A stretch of 12,479 bases of DNA. It comes from Bdellovibrionaceae bacterium UBA5009 (GTDB taxonomy: Bacteria; Bdellovibrionota; Bdellovibrionia; Bdellovibrionales; Bdellovibrionaceae). A program made the position numbers and the translations under genes. Each line of letters begins with the position of its first letter. Position 1 is the first letter of the stretch. The stretch covers positions 784 to 13,262 of the forward strand of contig DGYJ01000084.1 of NCBI GenBank assembly GCA_002396665.1, given 5' to 3'. Of the stretch, positions 1 to 6,613 are shown one piece after another. The notes beneath the pieces were generated by a model that had not been told where the DNA came from, searched no databases, and saw nothing but the letters and a program-made list of their open reading frames with translations.

Positions 1-45
1 GCTTTGGGATTCAGATTTAGGGTTTTGACTTGAAATTCAAATGAT

Positions 46-62
46 TTCGACTTGTCAAAAAT
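46..62 (+). repeat. 17-bp direct repeat, copy 1, upstream of the barrel gene
   Basis: The sequence TTCGACTTGTCAAAAAT occurs here and again, identically and in the same orientation, at 3800-3816. Each copy precedes a plus-strand gene, here by 59 bases. It contains TTGTCA (52-57), which differs from the sigma-70 -35 consensus at one base. The following bases are AT-rich, but I see no clean -10 at the usual spacing. It could be a -35-containing promoter element or a shared regulator site. A 12-bp palindrome, AAATTGCAATTT, lies further down at 96-107, just before the ribosome binding site. Function is inferred. Confidence 0.4.
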
Positions 63-121
63 CGATTATGTATTAATGACAAATAGACCATACTTAAATT
101 GCAATTTTAAGGGGTCTCATT

Positions 122-1003
122 GTGACAAGAAAAGTATTCATCTTAGCAATAACAATCGTCTTTCAATCATTGGCATTCGCACAAGGCAACGAACCCCTAT
201 CCCCTGACGACTCCAATTCAACATCTTCATCCTCGACTAAGAAAAGCACCTGGGATCGCTTTCAGCCAGGGTGGAACCCAAATAAATTTAAAAAGTCAGT
301 TGGCTTTAGCACAACTTTTTTATCTTCAACTAGCGCAATAACCTACGAAGAATATTCAGATGACCAAGCTTCATGGACCTACCTCTTGGGCCTTAGCAAA
401 AGTTCAGACAGCTACACTCCAACCTCTAGCACAACAACTTCTGGAACGACAACAATCACGACGACAAGCTCCACCACATACTCAGGATCAAAAAATCCCT
501 ATGCCATAGGGATAGGCACAATTTATTCAAAAAAAATTTTCCGTAATGAATGGATTTTTTTAAGACTAGGGGTTTTCGGCGGTATTGATTACTACACCAA
601 CACTTCCTACCAAAGTGGTACAAAATCCGAAGTCTCAACCTCTACCTCGCCAGAAACCACTAATATATCAGAAACAAATTATGGCAAAGTGGATGTCACA
701 AGAGGAATGCCTATTCGAATGGGACCTGTCATCGACTCGACCTTATTCCTTCGTTGGTTTCCTCAAATTGGAATTGGTTTTCAAGCAGCAATGCTATACT
801 CGACAGGAATGACAACAAAAACAAAAAGCTCACTTTGTACAAAATCCTATAGTGTGGTTAGCGGCGTAGAACAAAGCCCAACCTCATTATCCTGCGTAGA
901 ACAAACATCAGAAAGCATTGCCGGACCAAGTTTGTCCACCTTCGCCGTGGCAGGGAGCACCTTTAATTTATTTGGCTCATTTACGATTAAATATGTTTGG
1001 TAA
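122..1003 (+). CDS. Putative outer-membrane beta-barrel protein, Ser/Thr-rich
   Basis: This 293-residue protein is probably exported to the outer membrane. It starts at GTG, chosen because AAGGGG (109-114) sits 7 bases upstream and because this start yields a signal peptide: Arg-Lys at 3-4, a hydrophobic core at 5-18, and a likely cleavage site after AFA at residue 20. The mature N-terminus (21-45) is a low-complexity Ser/Thr linker. From about residue 59, short alternating stretches such as YAIGIGTIYS (127-136) and WIFLRLGVFGGIDYY (144-158) look like barrel strands. They are separated by polar loops at about 92-122, 159-190 and 228-268. The protein ends in Trp (FTIKYVW), the aromatic C-terminus expected of substrates of the BAM machinery. 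Two cysteines, 239 and 258, may pair within one loop. I do not recognise a specific family, and the ligand or role is unknown. The gene ends 6 bases from the convergent small gene at 1010. Confidence 0.72.
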   Translation: MTRKVFILAITIVFQSLAFAQGNEPLSPDDSNSTSSSSTKKSTWDRFQPGWNPNKFKKSVGFSTTFLSSTSAITYEEYSDDQASWTYLLGLSKSSDSYTPTSSTTTSGTTTITTTSSTTYSGSKNPYAIGIGTIYSKKIFRNEWIFLRLGVFGGIDYYTNTSYQSGTKSEVSTSTSPETTNISETNYGKVDVTRGMPIRMGPVIDSTLFLRWFPQIGIGFQAAMLYSTGMTTKTKSSLCTKSYSVVSGVEQSPTSLSCVEQTSESIAGPSLSTFAVAGSTFNLFGSFTIKYVW

Positions 1004-1009
1004 AGGTCC

Positions 1010-1186
1010 TTATCTGACTTTTTCATTTTTTATTTTAGAATTAAACTGAGCCAGCTCCCCAACCATAGTGAATAAAACAAAAAAAATAAGTCCGATCCCA
1101 AAAATGACAAAAAATTTTTTATAAGGAATTTTTTCAATAACTTGAAAGAAAATATTTTTATTCTTTTTATCGCCTAAAATTATCAT
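1010..1186 (-). CDS. Small single-span membrane protein (58 aa)
   Basis: This short reading frame encodes 58 residues beginning MIILGDKKNK and ending KIKNEKVR. The ATG at 1186 has a strong ribosome binding site, AGGAG with a 6-base spacer, which is the main reason for calling a gene. A basic N-terminal stretch (KKNK at 7-10, PYKK at 21-24) is followed by an uninterrupted hydrophobic segment of about 18 residues (25-42, FFVIFGIGLIFFVLFTMV) and a charged C-terminal tail. That is the layout of a small inner-membrane protein. The lysines before the span suggest the N-terminus is cytoplasmic. It converges on the barrel gene with 6 bases between the stop codons. The 121 bases between it and the next gene (1187-1307) hold only its upstream region, with no promoter I can name. 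No homologue is recognised. Confidence 0.6.
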   Translation of the reverse strand: MIILGDKKNKNIFFQVIEKIPYKKFFVIFGIGLIFFVLFTMVGELAQFNSKIKNEKVR

Positions 1187-1307
1187 TTGCTACTCCTTTG
1201 GCCACATCACCAAAGTCAGTATTATTTAGCAAACAATCCTTGGCATTATTACTTTGAATAGTCGAAAATTACAGGACTTTTTCCTAGACAATAAAAAATA
1301 ACTGCAT

Positions 1308-2045
1308 TCAAATTTCATCAATAAGATCTAGCTTTTTTAAAATTTTATTCAAATTCAATGCAGAAAAATCGTGGGATAAAAGTATTGATACCAAAGAAAC
1401 AGTACTCTTGTTCGTTTGATGTCCACGAACTTTGTGCGCATATTGGTAAATATATTCGTGAAAATCTAAAATAGCTTGCTGATTTGCAAGCTGACTTAAA
1501 GAGAGCTCTTTCCAGGCCCGCTTTTCAACAAACATAAAACCCATTTCATCTCTTTGTACAACCTGCTTTAATTGACAGTTCCTAGGCAGGGTTAATGGAA
1601 TATCAATATCACTTATTCGTCCAAGGCTTAAAAGTTGACCGCTTGGATCAGCCTCCATATAAAGAGCATTCTCAGAGATATTACCCATACTATCTCTAAT
1701 TTTAAGTACCTCAGCACCAATTTTCGAGTTCAGGATTTTTTGCATCAGCAATTCAATTGTTTGTTGATAGTCCAATCCAACCCATTTTTTAAGATTGTCA
1801 GTCTCGTTCATAGTCTCCAATGTAAACGCCAGAAAATAATCTAATGCAACGGGGGACTTTAGATGGAGTTTTTTGCACTGCTTAGCAGGCGAATGCTCTA
1901 CGCCTTCCCTACACATTTTAAAAGCCCCACGGCATTGAACTGAATTGCCACCAGAACTAATGTGAAAACCACCTTCTGCCTTTGACGTATCAATTTTGAA
2001 TATAATAAAAAATATTGAGATTAAAAAAAATCGAAAATAATCCAT
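1308..2045 (-). CDS. Secreted protein of unknown function with HEYIY motif
   Basis: This is a 245-residue exported protein. The start is placed at the ATG at 2045 because it opens a good signal peptide: a hydrophobic core at 4-17, then TSKA|EGG, with cleavage after about residue 23. The frame stays open upstream to an ATG at 2114, but that would add 23 polar residues before the signal peptide and read across the palindrome, so I reject it. The mature protein has four cysteines (38, 45, 57, 157), enough for two disulfides in the periplasm. It carries an HEYIYQYAH motif at 196-204. This resembles the HExxH zinc-peptidase signature, but the second His is replaced by Tyr200; His204 could be another ligand. 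From memory, a pattern of 'LPxNCxLxQ... W... HExIY' recurs in uncharacterised exported proteins of Bdellovibrio-like bacteria, so this is probably a member of that family. Enzymatic activity is not established. It is divergent from the TIGR02147 regulator and may be controlled with it. Confidence 0.7.
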   Translation of the reverse strand: MDYFRFFLISIFFIIFKIDTSKAEGGFHISSGGNSVQCRGAFKMCREGVEHSPAKQCKKLHLKSPVALDYFLAFTLETMNETDNLKKWVGLDYQQTIELLMQKILNSKIGAEVLKIRDSMGNISENALYMEADPSGQLLSLGRISDIDIPLTLPRNCQLKQVVQRDEMGFMFVEKRAWKELSLSQLANQQAILDFHEYIYQYAHKVRGHQTNKSTVSLVSILLSHDFSALNLNKILKKLDLIDEI

Positions 2046-2053
2046 GGATCTGA

Positions 2054-2103
2054 ATGTAAGAATATATCTGTTGCAAGTCAATGCAACAGATATATTCTTA
2101 CAT
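2054..2103. promoter_or_regulatory. 22-bp perfect inverted repeat, divergent promoter/operator
   Basis: The arms 2054-2075 and 2082-2103 are perfectly complementary over 22 bp, separated by 6 bases (2076-2081). The element fills almost the whole 59-bp gap between two divergent start codons, lying 8 bases from the minus-strand ATG (2045) and 1 base from the plus-strand ATG (2105). By symmetry each arm carries a -10-like TATATT: 2091-2096 for the plus gene, and 2066-2061 read on the minus strand. The plus-strand hexamer would place the transcript start at about 2103-2105, i.e. essentially leaderless; neither gene has a visible Shine-Dalgarno. Symmetry and position suggest a dyad operator controlling both genes. 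The TIGR02147 protein next to it is the obvious candidate ligand, but that is inference. Confidence 0.65.
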
Positions 2104-2104
2104 A

Positions 2105-2908
2105 ATGAAATCAATTTTTGAGTTTAACGACTGTGTAGACTACTTGATCTATAGGCATAAGTACGCAAGAGCTAAAAATCCAAAAATATCCCTTAGGGCA
2201 TGGGCCTTAAAATTAAAAATTTCTCCGCCATCAGTATTAAGTCGAATATTACTTAGACAAAGACCAATGACAATATCCCTTGCCAACAAAATCTCGAAGG
2301 CTTTGGAATTAAACACCCAAGAAAGCTCCTATTTCGAAATCCTAGCAAAAGCTTCGAAAACAAAGGACAAGATGTTTTTTGAAAAATATATCAAACTTGC
2401 TCAAATTAATAACGAAATCCCTACAACCCTTAATGCCGCAGAGTTTCAATGTTTTTCAAGCTGGTTCACTGGTCCCTTGCTGCAATTGATTTCCAAAAAG
2501 CCGCTTCATCGCGATGATATTTTTTTAAAATTCAAGGGTCGAATCAAATACGAAGAGTTTTCTTCTGTTCTACAGAACTTGGAGCTTCTTGGTTATATTA
2601 AAGTCGAAAATTACTTTGTAAAGAAAGCTGAACAACAAGCATCAACATTGTCACTAAGTTCCAAAATGAAGAACGAGGCCGTTAACAACTACTTGCGCGG
2701 ACAACTGAATTGCTCTTTTCATGCCCTAGAAAATTTAAATGTTCAGGATAGAAAAATAACCGCAACGACAATTAATATTTCGAAATCAAATTTACCCATT
2801 GCAAGATCGATTATTGATCAGACTTGCAAAAAACTACTTGAACTAAACAATGCTAAATCAAGTGACGTTTATCAAATGAATATCCAATTTTTTCCCATTT
2901 TTGATTAA
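2105..2908 (+). CDS. TIGR02147 family (DUF4423) transcriptional regulator
   Basis: This 267-residue protein is a probable DNA-binding regulator of the TIGR02147 type. The N-terminal third (about 28-65) reads as a helix-turn-helix region: ISLRAWALKLKIS is followed by a recognition-like segment PPSVLSRILLRQRPMT and a supporting helix. The rest (about 105-267) matches the DUF4423-like C-terminal part and ends with the family's characteristic YQMNIQFFP (256-264). Its length is typical. I place the start at the ATG at 2105 (MKSIFEF) rather than the in-frame ATG at 2081: the longer form would add eight residues encoded by the palindrome arm, and family members begin near this point. No Shine-Dalgarno is visible, so the transcript may be leaderless. 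It is divergent from the secreted HExxY gene across a 22-bp palindrome, which suggests autoregulation or control of that neighbour. Target genes and signal are unknown for most of the family. Confidence 0.85.
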   Translation: MKSIFEFNDCVDYLIYRHKYARAKNPKISLRAWALKLKISPPSVLSRILLRQRPMTISLANKISKALELNTQESSYFEILAKASKTKDKMFFEKYIKLAQINNEIPTTLNAAEFQCFSSWFTGPLLQLISKKPLHRDDIFLKFKGRIKYEEFSSVLQNLELLGYIKVENYFVKKAEQQASTLSLSSKMKNEAVNNYLRGQLNCSFHALENLNVQDRKITATTINISKSNLPIARSIIDQTCKKLLELNNAKSSDVYQMNIQFFPIFD

Positions 2909-2912
2909 AATA

Positions 2913-3737
2913 TCATTTTGCTGTCTGACTCTTCACAAAGCTCGAAATTTCTGAAATTGACTTTTCTGACAAACCAATAAATTCAATTGCTAAGCCCTCA
3001 TCATCACGATGGCTTGCCACAACTTTACCTGAAACAGAAAACTTTTCAACCGTAGTTCCAATAAGTGGAACAACAAAAAGTCCCAACTCCATGCCAATTG
3101 TTAGCTTAACCTGCGTAATCATATACAAACCAGTGATACTAATATCCCTACAAATTCCGTAAAATCTATTCACTCTTTCGTGATAGTTCACTGTAATCTG
3201 TACGCTAGCCATAAGTTTTACTCGATCAGCTTTTCGCCCATGATCAATATTTCCAAAATCACCCATTTCAATTTCCGACTGCGCTTCGAATATTTTAAGC
3301 CCCTCATCTGTTGTATTCGAAAGCGGAATCCAATTTTCCATTCCTTCCTTCCAAACATATAAACCTTTTTGGAATTGAGGCTGCTTCATTAATATTTGTA
3401 TTTCAGAAACTGTCAAAGGGCCGAACTTACTGCCCTTAAATTGCAAGTACCAAGCATCGATTTTTCTTTGAATCACATTGTTTACATTCCCATTGAAGGC
3501 TTGAAGAATTTTTTCGTAGGTAGTACGACTTGGCATCTGAGGCAAATGTTTGCAAAATTGCTCAATTTCAGAAATTCTTTTCCAAGACAAATTCATTGCA
3601 GGATTACAGGCAAAATCAATCCATTCAATATCTCGATTTTTTAGCATTTCAAAAGTAACTTGCTGTCGAAGTGGTCCTAAAATCCGTTTGTCCTTAGGTA
3701 TATAAACATACCAGTTCTTCAATCCTAAATCTGACAT
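2913..3737 (-). CDS. GYF_2-PilZ domain protein, putative c-di-GMP effector
   Basis: This 274-residue soluble protein has no signal peptide or membrane span. Residues about 96-140 form a clear GYF_2-type (DUF4339) domain, with WYLQFKGSKFGPLT, then VWKEGMENWIPL. Residues about 9-58 (NWYVYIP...GPLRQQ...WIDF...SWKRI) look like a second, more diverged copy. The C-terminal part (about 166-270) is a PilZ domain with both cyclic-di-GMP binding signatures intact: RxxxR as RKADR (168-172) and DxSxxG as DISITG (198-203). GYF-like domains usually bind peptides, so the protein may couple cyclic-di-GMP sensing to a protein partner; the partner is unknown. The start ATG at 3737 has a GAGG-type ribosome binding site a few bases upstream. 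It converges on the TIGR02147 gene with only 4 bases between the stops, and is divergent from the small Cro/CI-type regulator. Confidence 0.83.
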   Translation of the reverse strand: MSDLGLKNWYVYIPKDKRILGPLRQQVTFEMLKNRDIEWIDFACNPAMNLSWKRISEIEQFCKHLPQMPSRTTYEKILQAFNGNVNNVIQRKIDAWYLQFKGSKFGPLTVSEIQILMKQPQFQKGLYVWKEGMENWIPLSNTTDEGLKIFEAQSEIEMGDFGNIDHGRKADRVKLMASVQITVNYHERVNRFYGICRDISITGLYMITQVKLTIGMELGLFVVPLIGTTVEKFSVSGKVVASHRDDEGLAIEFIGLSEKSISEISSFVKSQTAK

Positions 3738-3799
3738 TTAACCTCTATATTATGATTTGAATATATGGCCTGAAATATCACATGCAAATCAATATCATA

Positions 3800-3816
3800 T
3801 TCGACTTGTCAAAAAT
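3800..3816 (+). repeat. 17-bp direct repeat, copy 2, upstream of the small regulator
   Basis: TTCGACTTGTCAAAAAT, identical to 46-62. The TTGTCA inside it (3806-3811) can pair with GATACG (3830-3835) as a weak -10 at 18-base spacing, which would direct transcription toward the small regulator at 3909. It directly abuts the 18-bp palindrome at 3817-3834, so a promoter with an overlapping operator is a reasonable reading. Confidence 0.4.
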
Positions 3817-3834
3817 GTATCCATTTTTGGATAC
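3817..3834. promoter_or_regulatory. 18-bp palindrome, candidate operator of the Cro/CI-type gene
   Basis: GTATCCA-TTTT-TGGATAC is a perfect 7-bp inverted repeat with a 4-base centre, the size expected for a dimeric Cro/CI-type repressor site. It lies in the 171-bp gap between the divergent PilZ gene (start 3737) and the small regulator (start 3909), 74 bases upstream of the latter. A second overlapping dyad, CAAAAATG (3810-3817) with CATTTTTG (3822-3829), means alternative pairing is possible. A role as the regulator's own operator is inferred from position and symmetry. Confidence 0.45.
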
Positions 3835-3908
3835 GGAAATTATATCATTTCAATGAAGTCTAAAATATTTTGAGGTCAAATAAAAATTGGAGAAGTTAAG
3901 ATTTTTTC

Positions 3909-4136
3909 ATGGATGAAACAAAACTGTATTTCTCGCAAAACATAAATTATCTGATCGAAAAAAATCGACTAACATATCATGAAATTGAAAATGCAATTGG
4001 CGTCCCATCTGGCACGCTTGCTGGCTGGAGAACAGGCAGACTACCTCGTGATCTATTAAAATTAAAAAAACTCTGTGTTTTATTTAATGTTAGTATTGAC
4101 GATTTGCTTTTCAGAAAACTGAACCCTAGAAATTAA
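3909..4136 (+). CDS. Small Cro/CI-type (XRE) helix-turn-helix regulator
   Basis: This 75-residue protein is essentially a single HTH_3/XRE DNA-binding domain. LTYHEIENAIGVPSGTLAGW (21-40) matches helix 2-turn-helix 3, with the usual 'E..IGV..GTL..W..G' spacing. The third-turn region and 'LKKLCVLFNVSIDDLLF' (52-68) match the end of the domain. There is no effector domain, so it probably acts as a simple dimeric repressor or activator. The ribosome binding site is odd: the best candidate, GGAGAAG (3889-3895), is 13 bases from the ATG, longer than usual, and no closer one is visible. No alternative in-frame start has better support. The gene ends 5 bases from the convergent mpl stop. The 18-bp palindrome upstream is a likely target. 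Confidence 0.8.
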   Translation: MDETKLYFSQNINYLIEKNRLTYHEIENAIGVPSGTLAGWRTGRLPRDLLKLKKLCVLFNVSIDDLLFRKLNPRN

Positions 4137-4141
4137 TTATT

Positions 4142-5545
4142 TCAGCTTAAAGCTTTCATTAATTTTCCATAAATCCCATCAAAGCCGCCGTTGCTCATGA
4201 TCAAAACAAGATCACCCTTAGAGGAATGGCCTTTGATGTGTTCAACAATGGCATCGCTGCTGGGATAACTAAAAGCCTGGCGGCCTTTTTTCTTAATATC
4301 AGTCACAAGCTCATCTGTTGAAAATCTTTCGTCTTCATTGATTTTACTTTGGTCGAAGGCCTGGGCAATCAATGTTTCATGGGCCCCATGAAAGGCTTCG
4401 ACATAATCTTTTTGAAAAACTTTTCGTCGCGAAGTCGCAGATCGTGGTTCGAACACGGCAAAGACACGACGACCTTTGTACTTCGTTAAAATTCCCTTTA
4501 AAGTTTCGCGCACCGCTGTTGGATGATGGGCAAAATCTTCGATCAAAAGGACTCCGCCGGGTTCACCCAAAACCTCTTGGCGTCGCTTGACGCCTTCGAA
4601 GCTTTGCAAGGCTTTTGCAACCACTGCCATATCTTCTTTCATCAAAAAGGCCATGGCGATCACCGCTGTGGCATTCAATAAATTGTATTCCCCAGACACT
4701 GACATTTCGAATGGGCCTAAAACTTGCTGCTTGTGCTTAACTTGAAATTTTGACTTTTCACCCATGGATAAAATTTCACAAACGAAATCCCCAGTTTTAA
4801 TTCCGTAGGTAAAAACATTTTTTGAATTGCATTCGGCCTTCACATCGCGAATATTCGCGTCCTCGCCCCAGCAAACTAAAAAACCATCCCGCGGGACCAT
4901 GCGAACTAATCGAGTAAAGGCCTGTTTAACTGCGTCCAAATCCTTGTAGATATCTGCATGATCAAATTCGATGCTGGTTAAAATCACATTTTTTGGTTTG
5001 TAGTGCACAAACTTTGGTACTTTATCAAAAAAAGCAGTGTCGTACTCGTCCCCTTCAATAACAAAAACATTGCCCTCGGGATTACGAAAGGATTGTGAAA
5101 AATTTTTAGGAATTCCACCGATCAAAAAACCAGGCTTCTTTCCGGTTTGATCAAAAACCCAGGACATCATCGATGTCGTCGTTGTCTTTCCGTGCGTTCC
5201 AGAAATACAAATGCAATCCCGATTTTCGATAATAAAATCCCCCATGGCTTTGGGAAGTGATGTATAAGGGATATTCAGTTTCATTAGCTCTTGGGCTTCT
5301 TCATTGCTGGCAGAAATCACATTGCCAACAATCACAAAATCAGGTTTTGGATTTAAATTTTCTTTTCGATAGGGTTTTTGAATTTGTATTCCCAAACTTT
5401 CAAGCTGGGTCGACATCGGTGGATAAGGATTCGAATCACTTCCAGTGACTTTGTATCCACGATCTTTTAACAGACCTGCAAGACTGGCCATGGCTGTCCC
5501 GCAAATTCCAATCAAGTGAATATGTGATCCTTTTTTTAAATCCAT
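4142..5545 (-). CDS. mpl: Murein peptide ligase Mpl
   Basis: UDP-N-acetylmuramate:L-alanyl-gamma-D-glutamyl-meso-diaminopimelate ligase. It attaches recycled murein tripeptide to UDP-MurNAc using ATP in the cytoplasm, bypassing MurC, MurD and MurE. The 467 residues fit the family. The Mur-ligase layout is complete: N-terminal nucleotide-binding GICGTAM (13-19); VTGSDSNPYPPMST (33-46); P-loop GTHGKTTTT (116-124); EGDEYDTAFFDK (164-175) and EFDHADIY (193-200) of the central domain; and DFAHHPTA (337-344), EPRSATSRRK (366-375) and MSNGGFDGIYGKL (450-462) of the C-terminal domain. The YPPMST, EYDTAFFDK and SNGGF signatures are typical of Mpl rather than MurC. The ATG immediately follows the upstream stop (TAA-ATG, no gap), and a strong GGAGG lies within the end of the upstream gene. 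It is the last gene of the minus-strand operon; I see no clear terminator hairpin after it. Confidence 0.93.
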   Translation of the reverse strand: MDLKKGSHIHLIGICGTAMASLAGLLKDRGYKVTGSDSNPYPPMSTQLESLGIQIQKPYRKENLNPKPDFVIVGNVISASNEEAQELMKLNIPYTSLPKAMGDFIIENRDCICISGTHGKTTTTSMMSWVFDQTGKKPGFLIGGIPKNFSQSFRNPEGNVFVIEGDEYDTAFFDKVPKFVHYKPKNVILTSIEFDHADIYKDLDAVKQAFTRLVRMVPRDGFLVCWGEDANIRDVKAECNSKNVFTYGIKTGDFVCEILSMGEKSKFQVKHKQQVLGPFEMSVSGEYNLLNATAVIAMAFLMKEDMAVVAKALQSFEGVKRRQEVLGEPGGVLLIEDFAHHPTAVRETLKGILTKYKGRRVFAVFEPRSATSRRKVFQKDYVEAFHGAHETLIAQAFDQSKINEDERFSTDELVTDIKKKGRQAFSYPSSDAIVEHIKGHSSKGDLVLIMSNGGFDGIYGKLMKALS

Positions 5546-6613
5546 TTATCCTCCAAACGATGAGCGTCTTAGGCCTTCGACAAGCCAATTATGAATTTTA
5601 GGTCGAAGAGCCGCAAAAGCCTTATTGTCTGCTCCATAGACAAGACGATTACTTAATATAACCACAGCAAGATCTGATTTTGGATCATACCAAATCGAAG
5701 TCCCCGTGAATCCCGTGTGACCAATGGATTTTAATGAAAAATATCCACCACAACTGGCCGATCCTGGTGTTGGCAACATAAAGCCCAAGGCCCAATCACC
5801 AGCACCTTCAGGACGAGCACGCTCTGCAAACAATTGAGCTGTTTTTTGTTTGATTTTGTATCTTGCAATGCCTAGAAGTTGCGAACGCAGGTGAAGCACG
5901 TACCAACCCAAATCATCAATGCTACCAAAAAGACCCGCATGGGTCGATACGCCACCCATGGCCCAACAGTTTTGGTCATGGACTTCGCCCTGCAAAAGTC
6001 TTTTACGCCATGGACATTCTTCCGTCGGGGCAAAAAGATTTTTTTGTAAAGTTGTCACATTCCGAGGATGAAATTCCAAAGTTGTTCCATCGTAAAACTG
6101 CGTTTTGATATCATTCCAAATTTCGACTAAATTTTTGCCATAAAATTTTTCAAGCACAAAACCTAGAATCAAAAAATCGATATCTGAATAAACACTCGTC
6201 GCTTGGGGTTCAATATTAAGACCCGCAAGCTCTTGACGAAGGTGTTCCCTACGATCTTGCCACGACTGATTCATATCTAAACGTTTATAAAAATCACTCC
6301 ACCAAAGATAGCCCGCAGAATGGGTTAATAAATCTTTAACATAAATATTTTTATGACTCACCCATGGCAAAATATCAGAAAGCTTGGTTTGCAGATCCCA
6401 TTTCTTTTCTTCGAAGGCCAGCATCATGGCCTGAACTGTGTAAATAATTTTTGTCAAACTGGCCAAGTCATAATAGGCATAGGTGCTACCCACCGCCACA
6501 TCACAAATCAATCTTCCATTTTGATAGGCACGGACCATCACCCCGGGTGTGACATCTCGGATGGCAGTCTCTAGCTGCTCGGTGAGTTTTTTTTCTAAGA
6601 TTGAAAGTTTCAC
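5546..6613 (-). CDS. Cytoplasmic beta-lactamase-fold serine hydrolase
   Basis: This 355-residue member of the serine beta-lactamase/penicillin-binding-protein-like superfamily (class C/esterase branch) keeps the three active-site motifs in recognisable form: SxxK as SLTK (Ser52-Lys55), YxN replaced by YSD (142-144), and KTG replaced by HTG (299-301) within GHTGFTGTSIW. HTG in this position is common in hydrolases of this group that are not true beta-lactamases. No signal peptide or lipobox is visible, so it should act in the cytoplasm, unlike classical AmpC. The start is GTG at 6613, overlapping the ldcA stop by one base (TAGTG), with AAGGA about 9 bases upstream. Its place between ldcA and mpl suggests it acts on recycled muropeptides. 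One precedent is the Bacillus subtilis AmiE (YbbE) protein of this fold, which acts as an N-acetylmuramyl-L-alanine amidase. That substrate is inferred here; an esterase or peptidase role is also possible. Confidence 0.82.
   Translation of the reverse strand: MKLSILEKKLTEQLETAIRDVTPGVMVRAYQNGRLICDVAVGSTYAYYDLASLTKIIYTVQAMMLAFEEKKWDLQTKLSDILPWVSHKNIYVKDLLTHSAGYLWWSDFYKRLDMNQSWQDRREHLRQELAGLNIEPQATSVYSDIDFLILGFVLEKFYGKNLVEIWNDIKTQFYDGTTLEFHPRNVTTLQKNLFAPTEECPWRKRLLQGEVHDQNCWAMGGVSTHAGLFGSIDDLGWYVLHLRSQLLGIARYKIKQKTAQLFAERARPEGAGDWALGFMLPTPGSASCGGYFSLKSIGHTGFTGTSIWYDPKSDLAVVILSNRLVYGADNKAFAALRPKIHNWLVEGLRRSSFGG

Noticed and set aside
2081..2104. Earlier start (ATG at 2081) for the TIGR02147 regulator
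   Set aside because: The eight extra residues are encoded by the palindrome arm, and family members begin near MKSIFEF.
2046..2114. Longer N-terminus for the secreted HExxY protein (ATG at 2114)
   Set aside because: It would read through the 22-bp palindrome and put 23 polar residues ahead of a clear signal peptide.
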